From positions 15,921 through 58,296 of the forward strand of contig NCCR01000149.1 of assembly GCA_002279765.1 (NCBI GenBank): 42,376 nucleotides of DNA. Reading direction: 5' to 3'. Origin of the DNA: Verrucomicrobia bacterium 12-59-8. Lineage in GTDB: Bacteria > Verrucomicrobiota > Verrucomicrobiae > Verrucomicrobiales > Verrucomicrobiaceae. Shown piece after piece: positions 25,024 to 34,015 of this stretch; positions within the stretch are counted from its first letter, which is position 1, and each line of letters starts with the position of its first letter. The notes beneath the pieces are model-generated. The model made no database searches. It saw only the letters and a program-made list of their open reading frames with translations, and was not told where the DNA came from. The position numbers were made by a program, and so were the translations under genes.

Positions 25024-27111
25024 ATGAACAATACCCTCCTCGCTCAAGCTGCCAACGAAGCCCGTGGTCTCGCCATGGATGCCGTGCACAAGTGCTCCTC
25101 CGGCCACCTCGGTCTGCCCCTCGGCTCCGCCGAAATCGGCGCTGTCCTCTTCGGCGAAACCCTTCAGTGCGACCCCGCCGACCCCAAATGGCTGAACCGC
25201 GACCGCTTCATCCTCAGCGCCGGCCATGGCTCGATGTTCCTCTACTCCTGGCTGCACCTGAGCGGCTACGCGGTGACGATTGACGATGTCTCCAAGTTCC
25301 GCGTGCTGCATTCCATCACCCCGGGGCATCCTGAATTCCATGAAACCCCCGGCGTCGAGTCCACCACAGGCCCGCTGGGCCAGGGCATCGGCAACGCGGT
25401 GGGCTATGCACTCTCCGGCAAGATGGCGGCGGCAAAGTACAACACCGCCGCGCACAAGATCATCGACAATCACATCCTCGTCCTCGCCGGTGACGGCTGC
25501 TTGCAGGAAGGCGTGGCACGTGAAGCCGTCGCCTTCGCCGCTCACAACCACCTCGACAACCTGATCCTCATCTATGATTCCAACGATGTGACGCTGGATG
25601 CGATGGCCAAGGTCACGCAGGACGAAGATACCCAGGCTCTTTACACCGCGCTCGGCTGGAACGCCGTGACAATTGACGGCCACGACCTTGATGCCGTGAA
25701 GAACGCCATCGAAACCGCCAAAAAGAGCGACAACGGCAAGCCCTCCCTCATCATCGCCAAGACGATCATCGGCAAAGGCATCCCCGAAGTCGCCGGCACG
25801 GCCAAAGGCCACGGCGAGGGCGGCGCGAAGTTCATCGATTCCGCGAAAAAAGGCCTCGGCATCCCCGAAGGCACGCATTTCTATGTCAGCGACGAGGTGA
25901 ACGCGTATTTCGCCGATCTGAAGAACAAGCGCGGAGCCATCCACGGCGAGTGGAACACGGTCTTCCTCGCCTGGAGCGCCGCAAACCCAGAACTGGCCAA
26001 GCAGCTCGACGCCGCACGCAACGGCACCCTCAAGGCCGAAGATCTGCTCAAAGTGGTTCCAGAATATCCGGCTGAAGGCAAGGCCGCCACACGCAACAGC
26101 GGTGGCGAAATCTTCAACCACATCGCCAAAGCGGTGCCGCACATCATCACCGGCAGCGCCGACCTCTTCGGATCCACCAAGAACTACCTCACCGGCATGG
26201 GCGACTTCAGCCCTTCGAACCCAACCGGACGCAACATCTGGTTCGGCATCCGTGAGCACGCCATGGGCGCGATCTGCAACGGCATCGCCTATGACGGCCT
26301 GTTCCTCCCCAGCGGCGCGACCTTCCTCGTCTTCGCCGACTACTGCCGCCCGAGCATCCGTCTCGCAGCACTCGCCAAGCTTCCCGTCACCTACATCTTC
26401 ACGCACGACTCCGTCGGCGTCGGTGAAGACGGCCCGACCCATCAGCCGGTGGAAACCATCAGCGGCCTGCGCGTGATTCCGAATCTCGACGTCATCCGTC
26501 CCGGCGATGCCGAAGAAGCCGCCGCCGCTTTCGCCGCAGCCTTCAGCCGCACCGATGGCCCCACGCTGCTCGCTCTGAGCCGTCAGGATCTGCCGCATCA
26601 GGGCATCGCCAGCGCCGCCACTCAAGAAACCGCAGGTGCCTTCGCCGCAGCCTTCAGCCGCGCCGACGGCCCCACGCTCCTGGCCCTCAGCCGTCAGGAT
26701 CTGCCGCATCAGGGCATCGCCAGCGCCGCCACTCGTCGTGAAGGCACGCTCAAAGGCGGCTACGTCCTTGTGAAGGAAACCTCTCCACTCGAAGCCATCG
26801 TCATCGCCACCGGTTCCGAAGTGCAGTGGGCCGTCGAAGGAGCCAAAGGCAAGCCCGGCGTCCGTGTCGTCAGCCTGCCTTGCTTCGAGCGCTTTGACCG
26901 TCAGGACGCCGACTACCGCGAATCCGTTCTCCCTGCCGCCTGCACCAAGCGCATCGCCATCGAAGCCGGCGTCTCCGGCCTCTGGTGGAAATACGTTGGC
27001 ACCCAGGGCCAGATCATCGGCATCGACCGCTTCGGCATCAGCGCCCCCGGCAACACCGTCTTCAAGGAGCTCGGCATCACCGCCGACGCTGTGACCAAGG
27101 CGCTGGCCTGA
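25024..27111 (+). CDS. tkt: Transketolase with an internal tandem duplication
   Basis: A 695-residue thiamine-diphosphate enzyme that moves two-carbon units between sugar phosphates in the pentose phosphate pathway. The start [34 protein letters not shown] is typical, and the upstream in-frame codons are not. Motifs: STTGPLGQG, the diphosphate-binding GDGCLQEG followed by a SND segment, and GIREHAMG with [14 protein letters not shown] in the Pyr domain. Usual length is about 660-670. The excess comes from a 37-residue tandem repeat (about 503-576) whose unit contains [20 protein letters not shown], which normally occurs once. A terminator follows 30 bases downstream. Whether the duplication preserves activity cannot be told from sequence. 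Confidence 0.92.
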   Translation: MNNTLLAQAANEARGLAMDAVHKCSSGHLGLPLGSAEIGAVLFGETLQCDPADPKWLNRDRFILSAGHGSMFLYSWLHLSGYAVTIDDVSKFRVLHSITPGHPEFHETPGVESTTGPLGQGIGNAVGYALSGKMAAAKYNTAAHKIIDNHILVLAGDGCLQEGVAREAVAFAAHNHLDNLILIYDSNDVTLDAMAKVTQDEDTQALYTALGWNAVTIDGHDLDAVKNAIETAKKSDNGKPSLIIAKTIIGKGIPEVAGTAKGHGEGGAKFIDSAKKGLGIPEGTHFYVSDEVNAYFADLKNKRGAIHGEWNTVFLAWSAANPELAKQLDAARNGTLKAEDLLKVVPEYPAEGKAATRNSGGEIFNHIAKAVPHIITGSADLFGSTKNYLTGMGDFSPSNPTGRNIWFGIREHAMGAICNGIAYDGLFLPSGATFLVFADYCRPSIRLAALAKLPVTYIFTHDSVGVGEDGPTHQPVETISGLRVIPNLDVIRPGDAEEAAAAFAAAFSRTDGPTLLALSRQDLPHQGIASAATQETAGAFAAAFSRADGPTLLALSRQDLPHQGIASAATRREGTLKGGYVLVKETSPLEAIVIATGSEVQWAVEGAKGKPGVRVVSLPCFERFDRQDADYRESVLPAACTKRIAIEAGVSGLWWKYVGTQGQIIGIDRFGISAPGNTVFKELGITADAVTKALA
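26530..26734 (+). repeat. In-frame 111-bp tandem duplication inside transketolase
   Basis: Copies at 26530-26623 and 26641-26734 are offset by exactly 111 bp (37 codons). The last 45 or so bases of each are identical. The first half differs at six or so bases, nearly all synonymous, and one change swaps Thr for Ala. This pattern points to a real, partly diverged or gene-converted duplication rather than a simple read-join artefact. Confidence 0.9.
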
Positions 27112-27141
27112 ACTGACCACCAACTGGTCTAAAACTCACGG

Positions 27142-27170
27142 AGAGAGGCTGGCAACAGCCTCTCTTTTTT
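27142..27170 (+). terminator. Rho-independent terminator after transketolase
   Basis: The stem AGAGAGGCT (27142-27150) pairs with AGCCTCTCT (27157-27165) around a six-base loop, and six T end the element. It is 30 bases past the transketolase stop. The minus strand lacks a T-run after the stem, so it should act one way only. Confidence 0.9.
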
Positions 27171-27220
27171 GTGTCCACAAGTCTTTAGACCTGCTGACCC
27201 GGCTTTATGTCAGCGACAAA

Positions 27221-27970
27221 TCACTCCAAGGTTTCCAGCGTCTTTCTTCCACGCTCCTTGGTCTCCGGGTCATCCCGGTCGTGGTTCGGCATCGCGAGTC
27301 CTTTTTCGATGAACTTCCGGGCCTCCTCCTTGCGCCCCATCAGGGCGTAGGTGCGGCCCAGTTCCACATAGTGGAGGAGGCGGTTCGGATTGAGCGCGAT
27401 GGCTTTCTGAAAACACTTCACCGCCTCATCATAAGATGCATTCGGCAGTGAACCATACACGACCCTGGCCACGGCACGTGTCACACCACCGATCTGCGCC
27501 AGCTCCTGATGCCAGCGCCCTAGCATGTGCCAGGCGAAGTCGTCTTTAGGATTGAGCTTCGTTGCCGTTTCCGCTTCCGTTTTGATCCTGTGAGATGCCT
27601 CAATGCCTTCCTTGTTGCTGACCAGTGGCGAAAGCTTGCCAAGACAGATGGCGACCGCGAGATGCGGATCTGCCTCCTTGGGTGCGATTTTTACCGCGCG
27701 TTCAGCATAGGCCAGCGCGGTGCGTCCTGACTTGAGTTGCTCGGCCTTCGAGGACAAATCCGCCATGCGGTAGGCATACTGACGCGCGATCTTCACCAGC
27801 AGAGCTGCGTCGTTCGGATTCAACTTTTCGGCAGGCAGATAGGACTTCAGCGCCGCATCCGGTTTGAACCTGGCATCCTCCGCATCGCCTTGCTTCACGA
27901 GCTCGGTGAAATCGCCAAATGCATGTCCTGCCACGAGCATGGCAGTCAAAAGGGTGAATGTCGTTCTCAT
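27221..27970 (-). CDS. Exported TPR protein, last gene of the lipid operon
   Basis: A 249-residue protein with a signal peptide (MRTTFTLLTAMLVAGHAFG). TPR-like units cover most of the rest: LKSYLPAEKLNPNDAALLVKIARQYAYRM, AYAERAVKIAPKEADPHLAVA, CFQKAIALNPNRLLHYVELGRTYALMGRKEEA. The spacing resembles the regulator-of-microtubule-dynamics (RMDN) type of TPR protein seen in bacteria. I chose ATG 27970 because it overlaps the stop of the preceding methyltransferase gene (ATGA) and starts directly with the signal. Probably a periplasmic scaffold. Its link to lipid modification is by position only. Confidence 0.8.
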   Translation of the reverse strand: MRTTFTLLTAMLVAGHAFGDFTELVKQGDAEDARFKPDAALKSYLPAEKLNPNDAALLVKIARQYAYRMADLSSKAEQLKSGRTALAYAERAVKIAPKEADPHLAVAICLGKLSPLVSNKEGIEASHRIKTEAETATKLNPKDDFAWHMLGRWHQELAQIGGVTRAVARVVYGSLPNASYDEAVKCFQKAIALNPNRLLHYVELGRTYALMGRKEEARKFIEKGLAMPNHDRDDPETKERGRKTLETLE

Positions 27971-29004
27971 GGTTTGATAAATCGGTAGTGTGACACGATC
28001 CACTCCTCACCGCCGCGATACCCCCACAGTTCTGCGCAGGCGAGAAAGAAAAGGCGCCACCAGACCCACCACTTGGTCACCTGATCTTTGCCGTACGTTT
28101 CAGCAAACAGCGGCAGGATCTCCGCCTTGTGCGCATCCATGTTCGCCAGCCAGGCTTCGCTCGTCTTCGAGTAATGCTGACCGCTGACACACCAGTGGTC
28201 TTCAATCTTTAAATCATCCTGGAAGTAGAGCAGCAGATCATCGCTGGGCATCTGACCACCGGTGAAAAAGTATTTCGCCATCCAGTCGTCCTCGCTGCGC
28301 ACCTCATAGTGGTAGGCGTATTCACGGTGGGTAAAGATGTGAACGAAGAGCTTGCCTCGCGGTTTCAGCCAGGTGGAGACGCGTCGCAGCAGCTCCTGGT
28401 AGTTCTTCATGTGCTCAAACATCTCCACCGAGACGCAGCGGTCGAAGACGCCTGCTCCGACGCCTTCAAAGTGGATCATGTTCGCCGTGATGATCGTCAG
28501 ATTCTTCAAGCCACGCTTCGCCGCCTCAGCGTCGATGAACAGCTTCTGCGTACGCGAATTGGAAACGCTGGTGATCTGCGCATTCGGATAATGTTCCGCC
28601 ATCCAGAGTGACAGCGAGCCCCAGCCGCAGCCGAGTTCAAGAATGCGCTGGCCATCCTGCAACTCAGCGCGCTCACAGGTCATTTGCAGCATGGCTGCTT
28701 CGGATTCATCGAAAGTCGTTCTCTCATCCGGCCAGTAACCCGAGCTGTACTTCAAATGCTTGCCGAGGACGAGCTGATAAAAACGCGTGGGCACCTCATA
28801 ATGCTGCTGGTTGGCCTCATCGGTCGCTATGGCCACAGGCATCTGCTTGAGATCCTGCACATAGCGCATCAAGGCGGCACGCTGGGCTTCGGCGGTAGGC
28901 TGCTTGTTCTCCCGCAGCGTCTCGGCCAGCCGCTGACGGATGCCGAGCCGGATCATGGAGTCAGGAAGGATGTTCTTGGCGAGGATGGCGTTGATGGTGC
29001 TCAT
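27967..29004 (-). CDS. CFA-synthase-family SAM methyltransferase, short form
   Basis: A 345-residue member of the cyclopropane-fatty-acid synthase family. I chose ATG 29004 because upstream residues are antisense-like and Arg-rich. HYEVPTRFYQLVLGKHLKYSSGYW (68-91) is the substrate-side segment, and LELGCGWGS (122-130) is the SAM-binding loop. Compared with the 426-residue paralogue in the same operon it lacks the long N-terminal domain and has a divergent C-terminal end rich in Trp. This branch includes methyltransferases that add carbon to fatty acyl double bonds or to nitrogen bases, so the exact chemistry is open. It starts 40 bases after the DUF1295 gene. Confidence 0.82.
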   Translation of the reverse strand: MSTINAILAKNILPDSMIRLGIRQRLAETLRENKQPTAEAQRAALMRYVQDLKQMPVAIATDEANQQHYEVPTRFYQLVLGKHLKYSSGYWPDERTTFDESEAAMLQMTCERAELQDGQRILELGCGWGSLSLWMAEHYPNAQITSVSNSRTQKLFIDAEAAKRGLKNLTIITANMIHFEGVGAGVFDRCVSVEMFEHMKNYQELLRRVSTWLKPRGKLFVHIFTHREYAYHYEVRSEDDWMAKYFFTGGQMPSDDLLLYFQDDLKIEDHWCVSGQHYSKTSEAWLANMDAHKAEILPLFAETYGKDQVTKWWVWWRLFFLACAELWGYRGGEEWIVSHYRFIKP

Positions 29005-29044
29005 GCGGTTTGGTGAGTTCTGCGACCTTCGATGAAGTCTGGAT

Positions 29045-29836
29045 TCAACTTTTCGGCGGCCATGGTACAAAGGCGCTCGTCGTGCGCTGGTATTCGCGGT
29101 AGGCATCACCTTTGGACTTCACTGAAGTTTCTTCCGTGAGCGGAATGCCGGTGACGCGCAGCAGAAAATACAGGATCAGCCCCGGCGCATACACGGTGGC
29201 CCAGCCCCACGGCAAACCGCAGGCAAACAGCCAGAACCCCCACCACACGACGGACTCAAAGAAGTAATTCGGATGTCGCGAATAGTGCCAGAGACCAACC
29301 TGACAAACTTTGCCTTTGCTCGCAGAGTCCGACTTGAACCGCTGCATCTGAGCATCGCTCAAAGCCTCACCACAAATACCGACCAGCCATACGACCGCAC
29401 CCACAATCTCAATGAGACTCAGTTGCGGAGCAGGATTCAAACACGCGAGCAGCACGGGCACCGCCAGCAGCACGATCAGCAAGGCCTGCGCCTGAAAGAA
29501 AAAGAAGAAGTTCTTCGCCAGTCCATCCTTCCATTTCTCACGCAGCACGGCGTAACGAACGTCCTCTTGGGGATGATGCCGTTTGACGCGAAAAAAGAGA
29601 TACGTCCCCAGTCGCACACTCCATATGCCTGCCATCGTGACCGCGATGATTTTGCGCGGCGTGAATCCGCCACCCAGCAGCGCGTAGATCGGCGCAATAA
29701 CAGCAAGCGCATAGGACCATGTCACGTCGACAAAGCTGAAGTTGTTCAGCTTCAAACTGAGCAGCCAGGTAAGTGCAAAAAGCACAAACGCCACCGCTAT
29801 GCCGATGCCGATTAGGAACCAAAATTCATCAGTCAT
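29045..29836 (-). CDS. DUF1295 membrane protein (steroid 5-alpha-reductase-like)
   Basis: A 263-residue protein with about six or seven membrane segments. ATG 29836 (MTDEFWFLIGIG) is preferred because it begins at the first segment and overlaps the previous gene's stop by eight bases. The C-terminal half has the DUF1295/isoprenylcysteine methyltransferase-like landmarks: GLWHYSRHPNYFFESVVWWGFW, ILYFLLRVTGIPLTEE and YREYQRTTSAFVPWPPK. Relatives reduce carbon-carbon double bonds with NADPH or methylate at the membrane. In this operon, reduction of a methylene or unsaturated acyl intermediate is a plausible role, by inference. Confidence 0.85.
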   Translation of the reverse strand: MTDEFWFLIGIGIAVAFVLFALTWLLSLKLNNFSFVDVTWSYALAVIAPIYALLGGGFTPRKIIAVTMAGIWSVRLGTYLFFRVKRHHPQEDVRYAVLREKWKDGLAKNFFFFFQAQALLIVLLAVPVLLACLNPAPQLSLIEIVGAVVWLVGICGEALSDAQMQRFKSDSASKGKVCQVGLWHYSRHPNYFFESVVWWGFWLFACGLPWGWATVYAPGLILYFLLRVTGIPLTEETSVKSKGDAYREYQRTTSAFVPWPPKS

Positions 29837-30326
29837 GACGTGCGAAGTTGAAGCGTTTGGAGAGTTTCTCGATGAGTGGCTTGCTGATAAAATAAACCAC
29901 ACCGATGAGCAGCGGCGCGATCAGCAGCCACACGACCACACCATAGAGACCGATAATGCCGTAATCGGTCATGAACTGTCCTGGACTGGCAAAGAACCGC
30001 TCCATCATCATGGAAATTGAAAGCGGCACATGCTCAGCACCAAACAGCGACTCTCCGGCGCGCATGAACAGCAGAAGGCTGGCAAGGTGCAGCGGATAGG
30101 TCAGCTCACGAAACACCTGCAGCACAGGCTGATTGAGCTTCAGTACGAAGCCCACAGCCACAGCGAGCAGTGTCGTGGTGCCAAGTAGAGGAAAGACACC
30201 CGTCGTGACTCCGAAAGCGATGGCCTGCGCGATTTTGGCGGGAGTTGTTCCCTGCGCCAGCTGCGCAACGACCGGCTTCACCACCCAGCGCCGCCAAAGG
30301 GATTCACGCTGGACGGGTTCAGTCAT
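29829..30326 (-). CDS. DUF2062 membrane protein
   Basis: A 165-residue protein with three hydrophobic segments. The N-terminal part shows the DUF2062 pattern: ALGxxxGFF-like AIAFGVTTGVFPLLGTTTLLAVAVGFVLKLNQPVLQ, followed by a long loop and a last membrane pair near the C-terminus. No biochemical function is established for the family; several members sit beside lipid or glycan genes. The start overlaps the upstream gene by four bases and its stop overlaps the DUF1295 start, so it is translationally coupled on both sides. Confidence 0.8.
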   Translation of the reverse strand: MTEPVQRESLWRRWVVKPVVAQLAQGTTPAKIAQAIAFGVTTGVFPLLGTTTLLAVAVGFVLKLNQPVLQVFRELTYPLHLASLLLFMRAGESLFGAEHVPLSISMMMERFFASPGQFMTDYGIIGLYGVVVWLLIAPLLIGVVYFISKPLIEKLSKRFNFARHD

Positions 30327-30655
30327 GCTTTGCGCAGGAGAAGGTCTTCCATGCGCGAACTCGTCGGCAAGCGGAAGAGGAGGATGAGCATGTATACCGC
30401 CATCGCGATGTTGCCGAGCAGCAGAATACCAAGCAGCCAGCCGATGCGGCCAAACCAGGAGCGCTCCTTGTAGGCGACCCAGCAGTAGAAGGTGAGAAAA
30501 GCCCAGTAGGTGTCAAACAACGTGGCAATAAACCATGGATGACCGCCCACAGAACCCGGGATGGCCCACAGCGCACACTGCTGCGAAGCCCAGCTCGTGA
30601 CGCCGAGCATGGACACCAGCACAATGAAAAAGAAAACGCGAAGAAACCAAATCAT
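30323..30655 (-). CDS. Small membrane protein, DUF1475-like
   Basis: A 110-residue protein with three membrane segments (about 4-24, 40-62 and 73-95). The central stretch HPWFIATLFDTYWAFLTFYCWVAYKE resembles DUF1475 proteins, though I cannot check this. It begins five bases after the long CFA synthase stop and overlaps the DUF2062 gene by four bases. Function unknown; a membrane subunit or chaperone for the neighbouring lipid enzymes is possible. Confidence 0.7.
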   Translation of the reverse strand: MIWFLRVFFFIVLVSMLGVTSWASQQCALWAIPGSVGGHPWFIATLFDTYWAFLTFYCWVAYKERSWFGRIGWLLGILLLGNIAMAVYMLILLFRLPTSSRMEDLLLRKA

Positions 30656-30660
30656 GGGCG

Positions 30661-31941
30661 TCAGAAAGTGCGATGCAGTGCGGCGTTGTTTGGGCGTGTG
30701 TACACAGCCTGCACGACGCTAATGTTCCGCATGGAAAACGCGGCCTCGCAGTATTGCAGGTAGAAGTTCCACTTGCGGACAAAGCGGTCGTCAAAGCCGA
30801 GCGACTTCACCTCGGTGACCTTGGAGTTGAAGCGCTCAAACCACACACGCAGTGTTTTGGCATAGGACGCGCCGAGATCTTCCAGACCGTGCATGAAGAG
30901 TTCGCTGGTGCGGTTGATGGCTTCGTTGACGCGCCCCACGCTGAGCAGCAGCGAACCGGGGAAGATGTGCTTTTGAATCCAGTCCACTCCTTTGCGCAGG
31001 TCCTTGTGCTGGCAGTCGGCCACCGTGATCATCTGGAAGGCCAGCAGGCCGTTGGGCTTCAAAACCTCAGCGCACTTGGCGAAATACGTCTCCAGATATT
31101 TGTCACCCACGGCTTCCAGCATTTCGATGGAAGCGATCTTGTCGAACTGGCCGGTGATGTGACGGTAATCCTGCATGCGGATTTCGACCTGATCGGCCAG
31201 CCCTTCACGTGCCACGCGCTCGGTGGCATACTTGTGCTGCTCCTGCGAAATCGTCACAGCGGTGACGCGGCAGCCATGATGTTTCGCCGCGTGGCAGGAG
31301 AAGCCACCCCAGCCGCAGCCGATTTCCAGCACATGTTCTCCCGGCTTGAGCTGCAGTTTCTGACACAGCGCCTCGTATTTGGAATGCTGCGCATCAGCCA
31401 GAGGCTGTCCTGGATGCTCAAACCGCGCGGCGGAGTAGGTCATCGTTTCGTCAAGCCAGAGCGAGTAAAATTCATTCCCCAAATCGTAGTGCTCGGCGAT
31501 GTTACGCCGGCTGGTGCTCACGCTGTTGGGCCGCAGCAGATGTTGGACTCGGTTGACGAAGTTCAGCAGATTCACACAGGCCACCTTGCCGGAGGAACTT
31601 CTCGAACCCTGGCTCTTGGAGAGATTCAGAATGAACCACGCGATCACCGCCGCGATGTCGTCGGTCTCCCAGTCACCATCAACATAGGCCTCACCAAATC
31701 CGACATTGCCAAACAAGGCGCAACGTTTGAAAAAAACACTGCTGCGAATGCGCATCTCGGCCGTGATTGGAGCCCCATGCTCGCCCAGCACATGGGCGCG
31801 GCCATCGGGATGCACTATTCTCAGTCCCCCGTGAACGAAAGGTTTGAGCGAAAGCATGAAAAGCCGCTCGTAGAAGCCCGGCTTCGCCGCCGCAGATGTG
31901 GAGGCGGGGATCTCGGTGTCGTAAGTAATGCTGTTGTTCAT
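30661..31941 (-). CDS. cfa: Cyclopropane-fatty-acyl-phospholipid synthase, long form
   Basis: A 426-residue SAM-dependent enzyme that adds a methylene bridge across cis double bonds of phospholipid acyl chains at the membrane surface. An N-terminal domain (about 25-140) precedes the catalytic domain. HYDLGNEFYSLWLDETMTYSAARF lies at 151-174, the SAM loop LEIGCGWGGF at 205-214, and SIEMLEAVG carries the family Glu. The C-terminal YLQYCEAAFSMRNISVVQ also matches. It overlaps the DUF1365 gene by four bases. The desaturase at the head of the operon could supply its substrate. Confidence 0.92.
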   Translation of the reverse strand: MNNSITYDTEIPASTSAAAKPGFYERLFMLSLKPFVHGGLRIVHPDGRAHVLGEHGAPITAEMRIRSSVFFKRCALFGNVGFGEAYVDGDWETDDIAAVIAWFILNLSKSQGSRSSSGKVACVNLLNFVNRVQHLLRPNSVSTSRRNIAEHYDLGNEFYSLWLDETMTYSAARFEHPGQPLADAQHSKYEALCQKLQLKPGEHVLEIGCGWGGFSCHAAKHHGCRVTAVTISQEQHKYATERVAREGLADQVEIRMQDYRHITGQFDKIASIEMLEAVGDKYLETYFAKCAEVLKPNGLLAFQMITVADCQHKDLRKGVDWIQKHIFPGSLLLSVGRVNEAINRTSELFMHGLEDLGASYAKTLRVWFERFNSKVTEVKSLGFDDRFVRKWNFYLQYCEAAFSMRNISVVQAVYTRPNNAALHRTF

Positions 31942-32744
31942 GGTTTGTGGGGGGCGATGGATTCGTGGGGACGCAGGACTCCGAGTTGCAGCCCGGCATC
32001 AGCTGATTTGCGGTGCCAGGGAATGCGCTTCAGCCACAGCCACAGCGCATGCCAGTGGATGAGAAAAATGACGCGCAGCGTGAGCAGCGGATACTTCACC
32101 GCGCAGAGCAACAGCCCGGCATCTGTCAGCGGTCGCTGTTTGCCGGTCAGTGCGGTCAGCAGCAAGCGGTCATCTTCCTGCCGGTCGTCGATGTGAATCT
32201 CCAGCTTTTCATCCGGCACCTGCAGTTTGAAATCGAAGCTCAGATCGAGCGCGAAGAAAGGCGACACATAAAAATGCTTCGGCGTGATGAGGCGAAAGCG
32301 CTGGGCGCGATCACACTCCTTCAATATGTACGGCTTCTGCTCGTGGAAGGTGTTGGTCACCTCCGCCACCGCACACAACGGTTCACCGGCTGCATCAAAG
32401 GCATAGTAGAAGCAGACTGGATTGAAAATGTACCCAAGCACCCGTGGAAAGGTGAGAAGGCGGATGCTGGCGATGCGCGTGGTGTCCACCTCGTTCTCCT
32501 CCAGATACTTCAGGATATTCGCCTTCACATCTCCGGCACCGAGGTCGAGATGATCCCGGTCATAAAAGGAGAAGAGATTGAAGCGGTTGCGGCTGAAGCA
32601 GCGCAGCTTCGATGCGAGGTCGTCGATGGCATCGAGATCGAGCCACAAGTAAAACACGTTGTAATTGAACCGATGCACCTTCGGCTGCAGCCGGTGGTGC
32701 ATCACCGCACATTCGTAGATGGCGGAGTCGCCTTGCATCACCAC
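31938..32744 (-). CDS. DUF1365 protein
   Basis: A 268-residue protein of the DUF1365 family. Landmarks: YECAVMHHRLQPKVHRFNYNVFYLWLDLD, RVLGYIFNPVCFYYAFD, EVTNTFHEQKPYIL and HFYVSPFF. A hydrophobic C-terminal stretch (about 215-240) may touch the membrane. In many proteobacteria DUF1365 genes sit between an FAD oxidoreductase and a CFA synthase, as here, but no reaction has been assigned to my knowledge. It overlaps the genes on both sides (seven and four bases). An alternative start lies two codons downstream. Confidence 0.9.
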   Translation of the reverse strand: MVMQGDSAIYECAVMHHRLQPKVHRFNYNVFYLWLDLDAIDDLASKLRCFSRNRFNLFSFYDRDHLDLGAGDVKANILKYLEENEVDTTRIASIRLLTFPRVLGYIFNPVCFYYAFDAAGEPLCAVAEVTNTFHEQKPYILKECDRAQRFRLITPKHFYVSPFFALDLSFDFKLQVPDEKLEIHIDDRQEDDRLLLTALTGKQRPLTDAGLLLCAVKYPLLTLRVIFLIHWHALWLWLKRIPWHRKSADAGLQLGVLRPHESIAPHKP

Positions 32745-34015
32745 GGCTCCTTTCCGAGAAGGTCACGGCACAAGGCGACCGCCGAACCAAAGGCGTCCTC
32801 ATGAAACCCATGGCGAAAGTAGCTGCCGCAGAAATAGGTGCTCTGGTCGCTGGATAGCCGGTTGAGATCAGGCAACCTCTTCTGCGCATCGATCGCAGCC
32901 AGGTCAAAGAGCGGATGCTCGTAATTGATGCGCTTCAGCACCTTGTCCGGAGCGATTTCATAAGCGGCGTTGATAGCGACAAAATAGTTGGTCTTGTCAG
33001 ACACGCCTTGCAGGCTGTTCATCCAGTAATGCGTGCTCGGCTCGATGCCGCCACCTGCCGTTGGCTTGATCCGGTAGTTCCACGAAGCCCAGCACTTCTT
33101 CGATTTGGGCATGAAGCTCTCATCCGTATGCAGCGTGGCAATGTTCGGCTGGTATTTGAAACAGCTCAGCAGCTTGTCTTCGAGATCCGTCGGTTTGGCC
33201 AGCATGCGCAGCGTTTGATCCGCATGACTGGCGAAGATGACCTTGTCGAAGACCTCAGCACCTCCATCACGTGGAAACACCTTCACGCCATCCGCATCCC
33301 GCTCGACACGGACCACCGGAGCCCCAAGCCGAATGCAATCCTTGAAGGGTGCGGTCAGTTTCTTAACGTACGACCGCGCGCCATCCGTCACGGTCCGCCA
33401 AGGGTGCTGCGTGTTCAGCCCCAGAAACCCGTGATTGTGCCAGAAGTGGATCAAGGTGAGGGCTGGAAATTTCAGCATCAGTTCCGGCGGCGTGGACCAC
33501 ACGGCAGACCCCATCGGGATGATGTAGAGATTGAGGAAGTCACTGCCGTAACCCCGCACCTCGACGTATTCGCGCAGGGTCATGCGGGAAAAACGCTCCT
33601 CATTCAGCGCCGCGACTGCATCGGCATTGAAGCGATTGATCTGGAGGATGAACTTCCAAAACCGCGGGCTCAGCAGATTGCGCCGCTGGCCGAACAAATG
33701 GTTCATCGAGGTGCCATTGTATTCAATGCCGCTTTCCAGATGCGCGACGCTGAAGGACATTGAGGTCGGCTTCGTCTCCACGTCGAGTTCCTTGAACAGT
33801 CGGCTCAGCAGCGGATACGTCACGTAGTTGAAGACCATGAAACCGGTATCGACCGGCAACTCTCGGCCCGCTTCATTCACCGTCACGGTGTTGGTGTGCC
33901 CGCCAGCATAGTCGTTCTGCTCGAAGATCGTCAGATCGAAATGCTTCTGCAGAAAGTGTGCACAGCCCAGTCCGGCAACACCCGTTCCGATGATAGCTAG
34001 GCGCGGACGATTCAT
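32738..34015 (-). CDS. FAD-dependent oxidoreductase (amine oxidase/desaturase-like) of the lipid operon
   Basis: A 425-residue flavoprotein. N-terminal dinucleotide motif GTGVAGLGCA (10-19) is followed by FEQNDYAGGHTNTV and DTGFMVFNYVTYP, typical of the NAD(P)-binding FAD oxidoreductase family that travels with DUF1365 and CFA genes. The C-terminal YFCGSYFRHGFHEDAFGSAV closes the FAD site. Relatives include desaturase-like enzymes; in Rhodobacter-type furan fatty acid synthesis a member of this broad group introduces a double bond next to a methylated carbon. A similar role here is inference. It overlaps the desaturase gene by four bases. Confidence 0.88.
   Translation of the reverse strand: MNRPRLAIIGTGVAGLGCAHFLQKHFDLTIFEQNDYAGGHTNTVTVNEAGRELPVDTGFMVFNYVTYPLLSRLFKELDVETKPTSMSFSVAHLESGIEYNGTSMNHLFGQRRNLLSPRFWKFILQINRFNADAVAALNEERFSRMTLREYVEVRGYGSDFLNLYIIPMGSAVWSTPPELMLKFPALTLIHFWHNHGFLGLNTQHPWRTVTDGARSYVKKLTAPFKDCIRLGAPVVRVERDADGVKVFPRDGGAEVFDKVIFASHADQTLRMLAKPTDLEDKLLSCFKYQPNIATLHTDESFMPKSKKCWASWNYRIKPTAGGGIEPSTHYWMNSLQGVSDKTNYFVAINAAYEIAPDKVLKRINYEHPLFDLAAIDAQKRLPDLNRLSSDQSTYFCGSYFRHGFHEDAFGSAVALCRDLLGKEPW

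Noticed and set aside
24862..27123. Long minus-strand open frame running upstream of the thioredoxin through transketolase (886 residues in all)
   Set aside because: It is antisense to transketolase, compositionally odd (Gly/Val/Ala-rich with no domain), and kept open by third-position GC bias. Only the last 132 residues are thioredoxin.
30673..32196. 507-residue plus-strand open frame
   Set aside because: Antisense to the long CFA synthase and DUF1365 genes, with no recognisable family.
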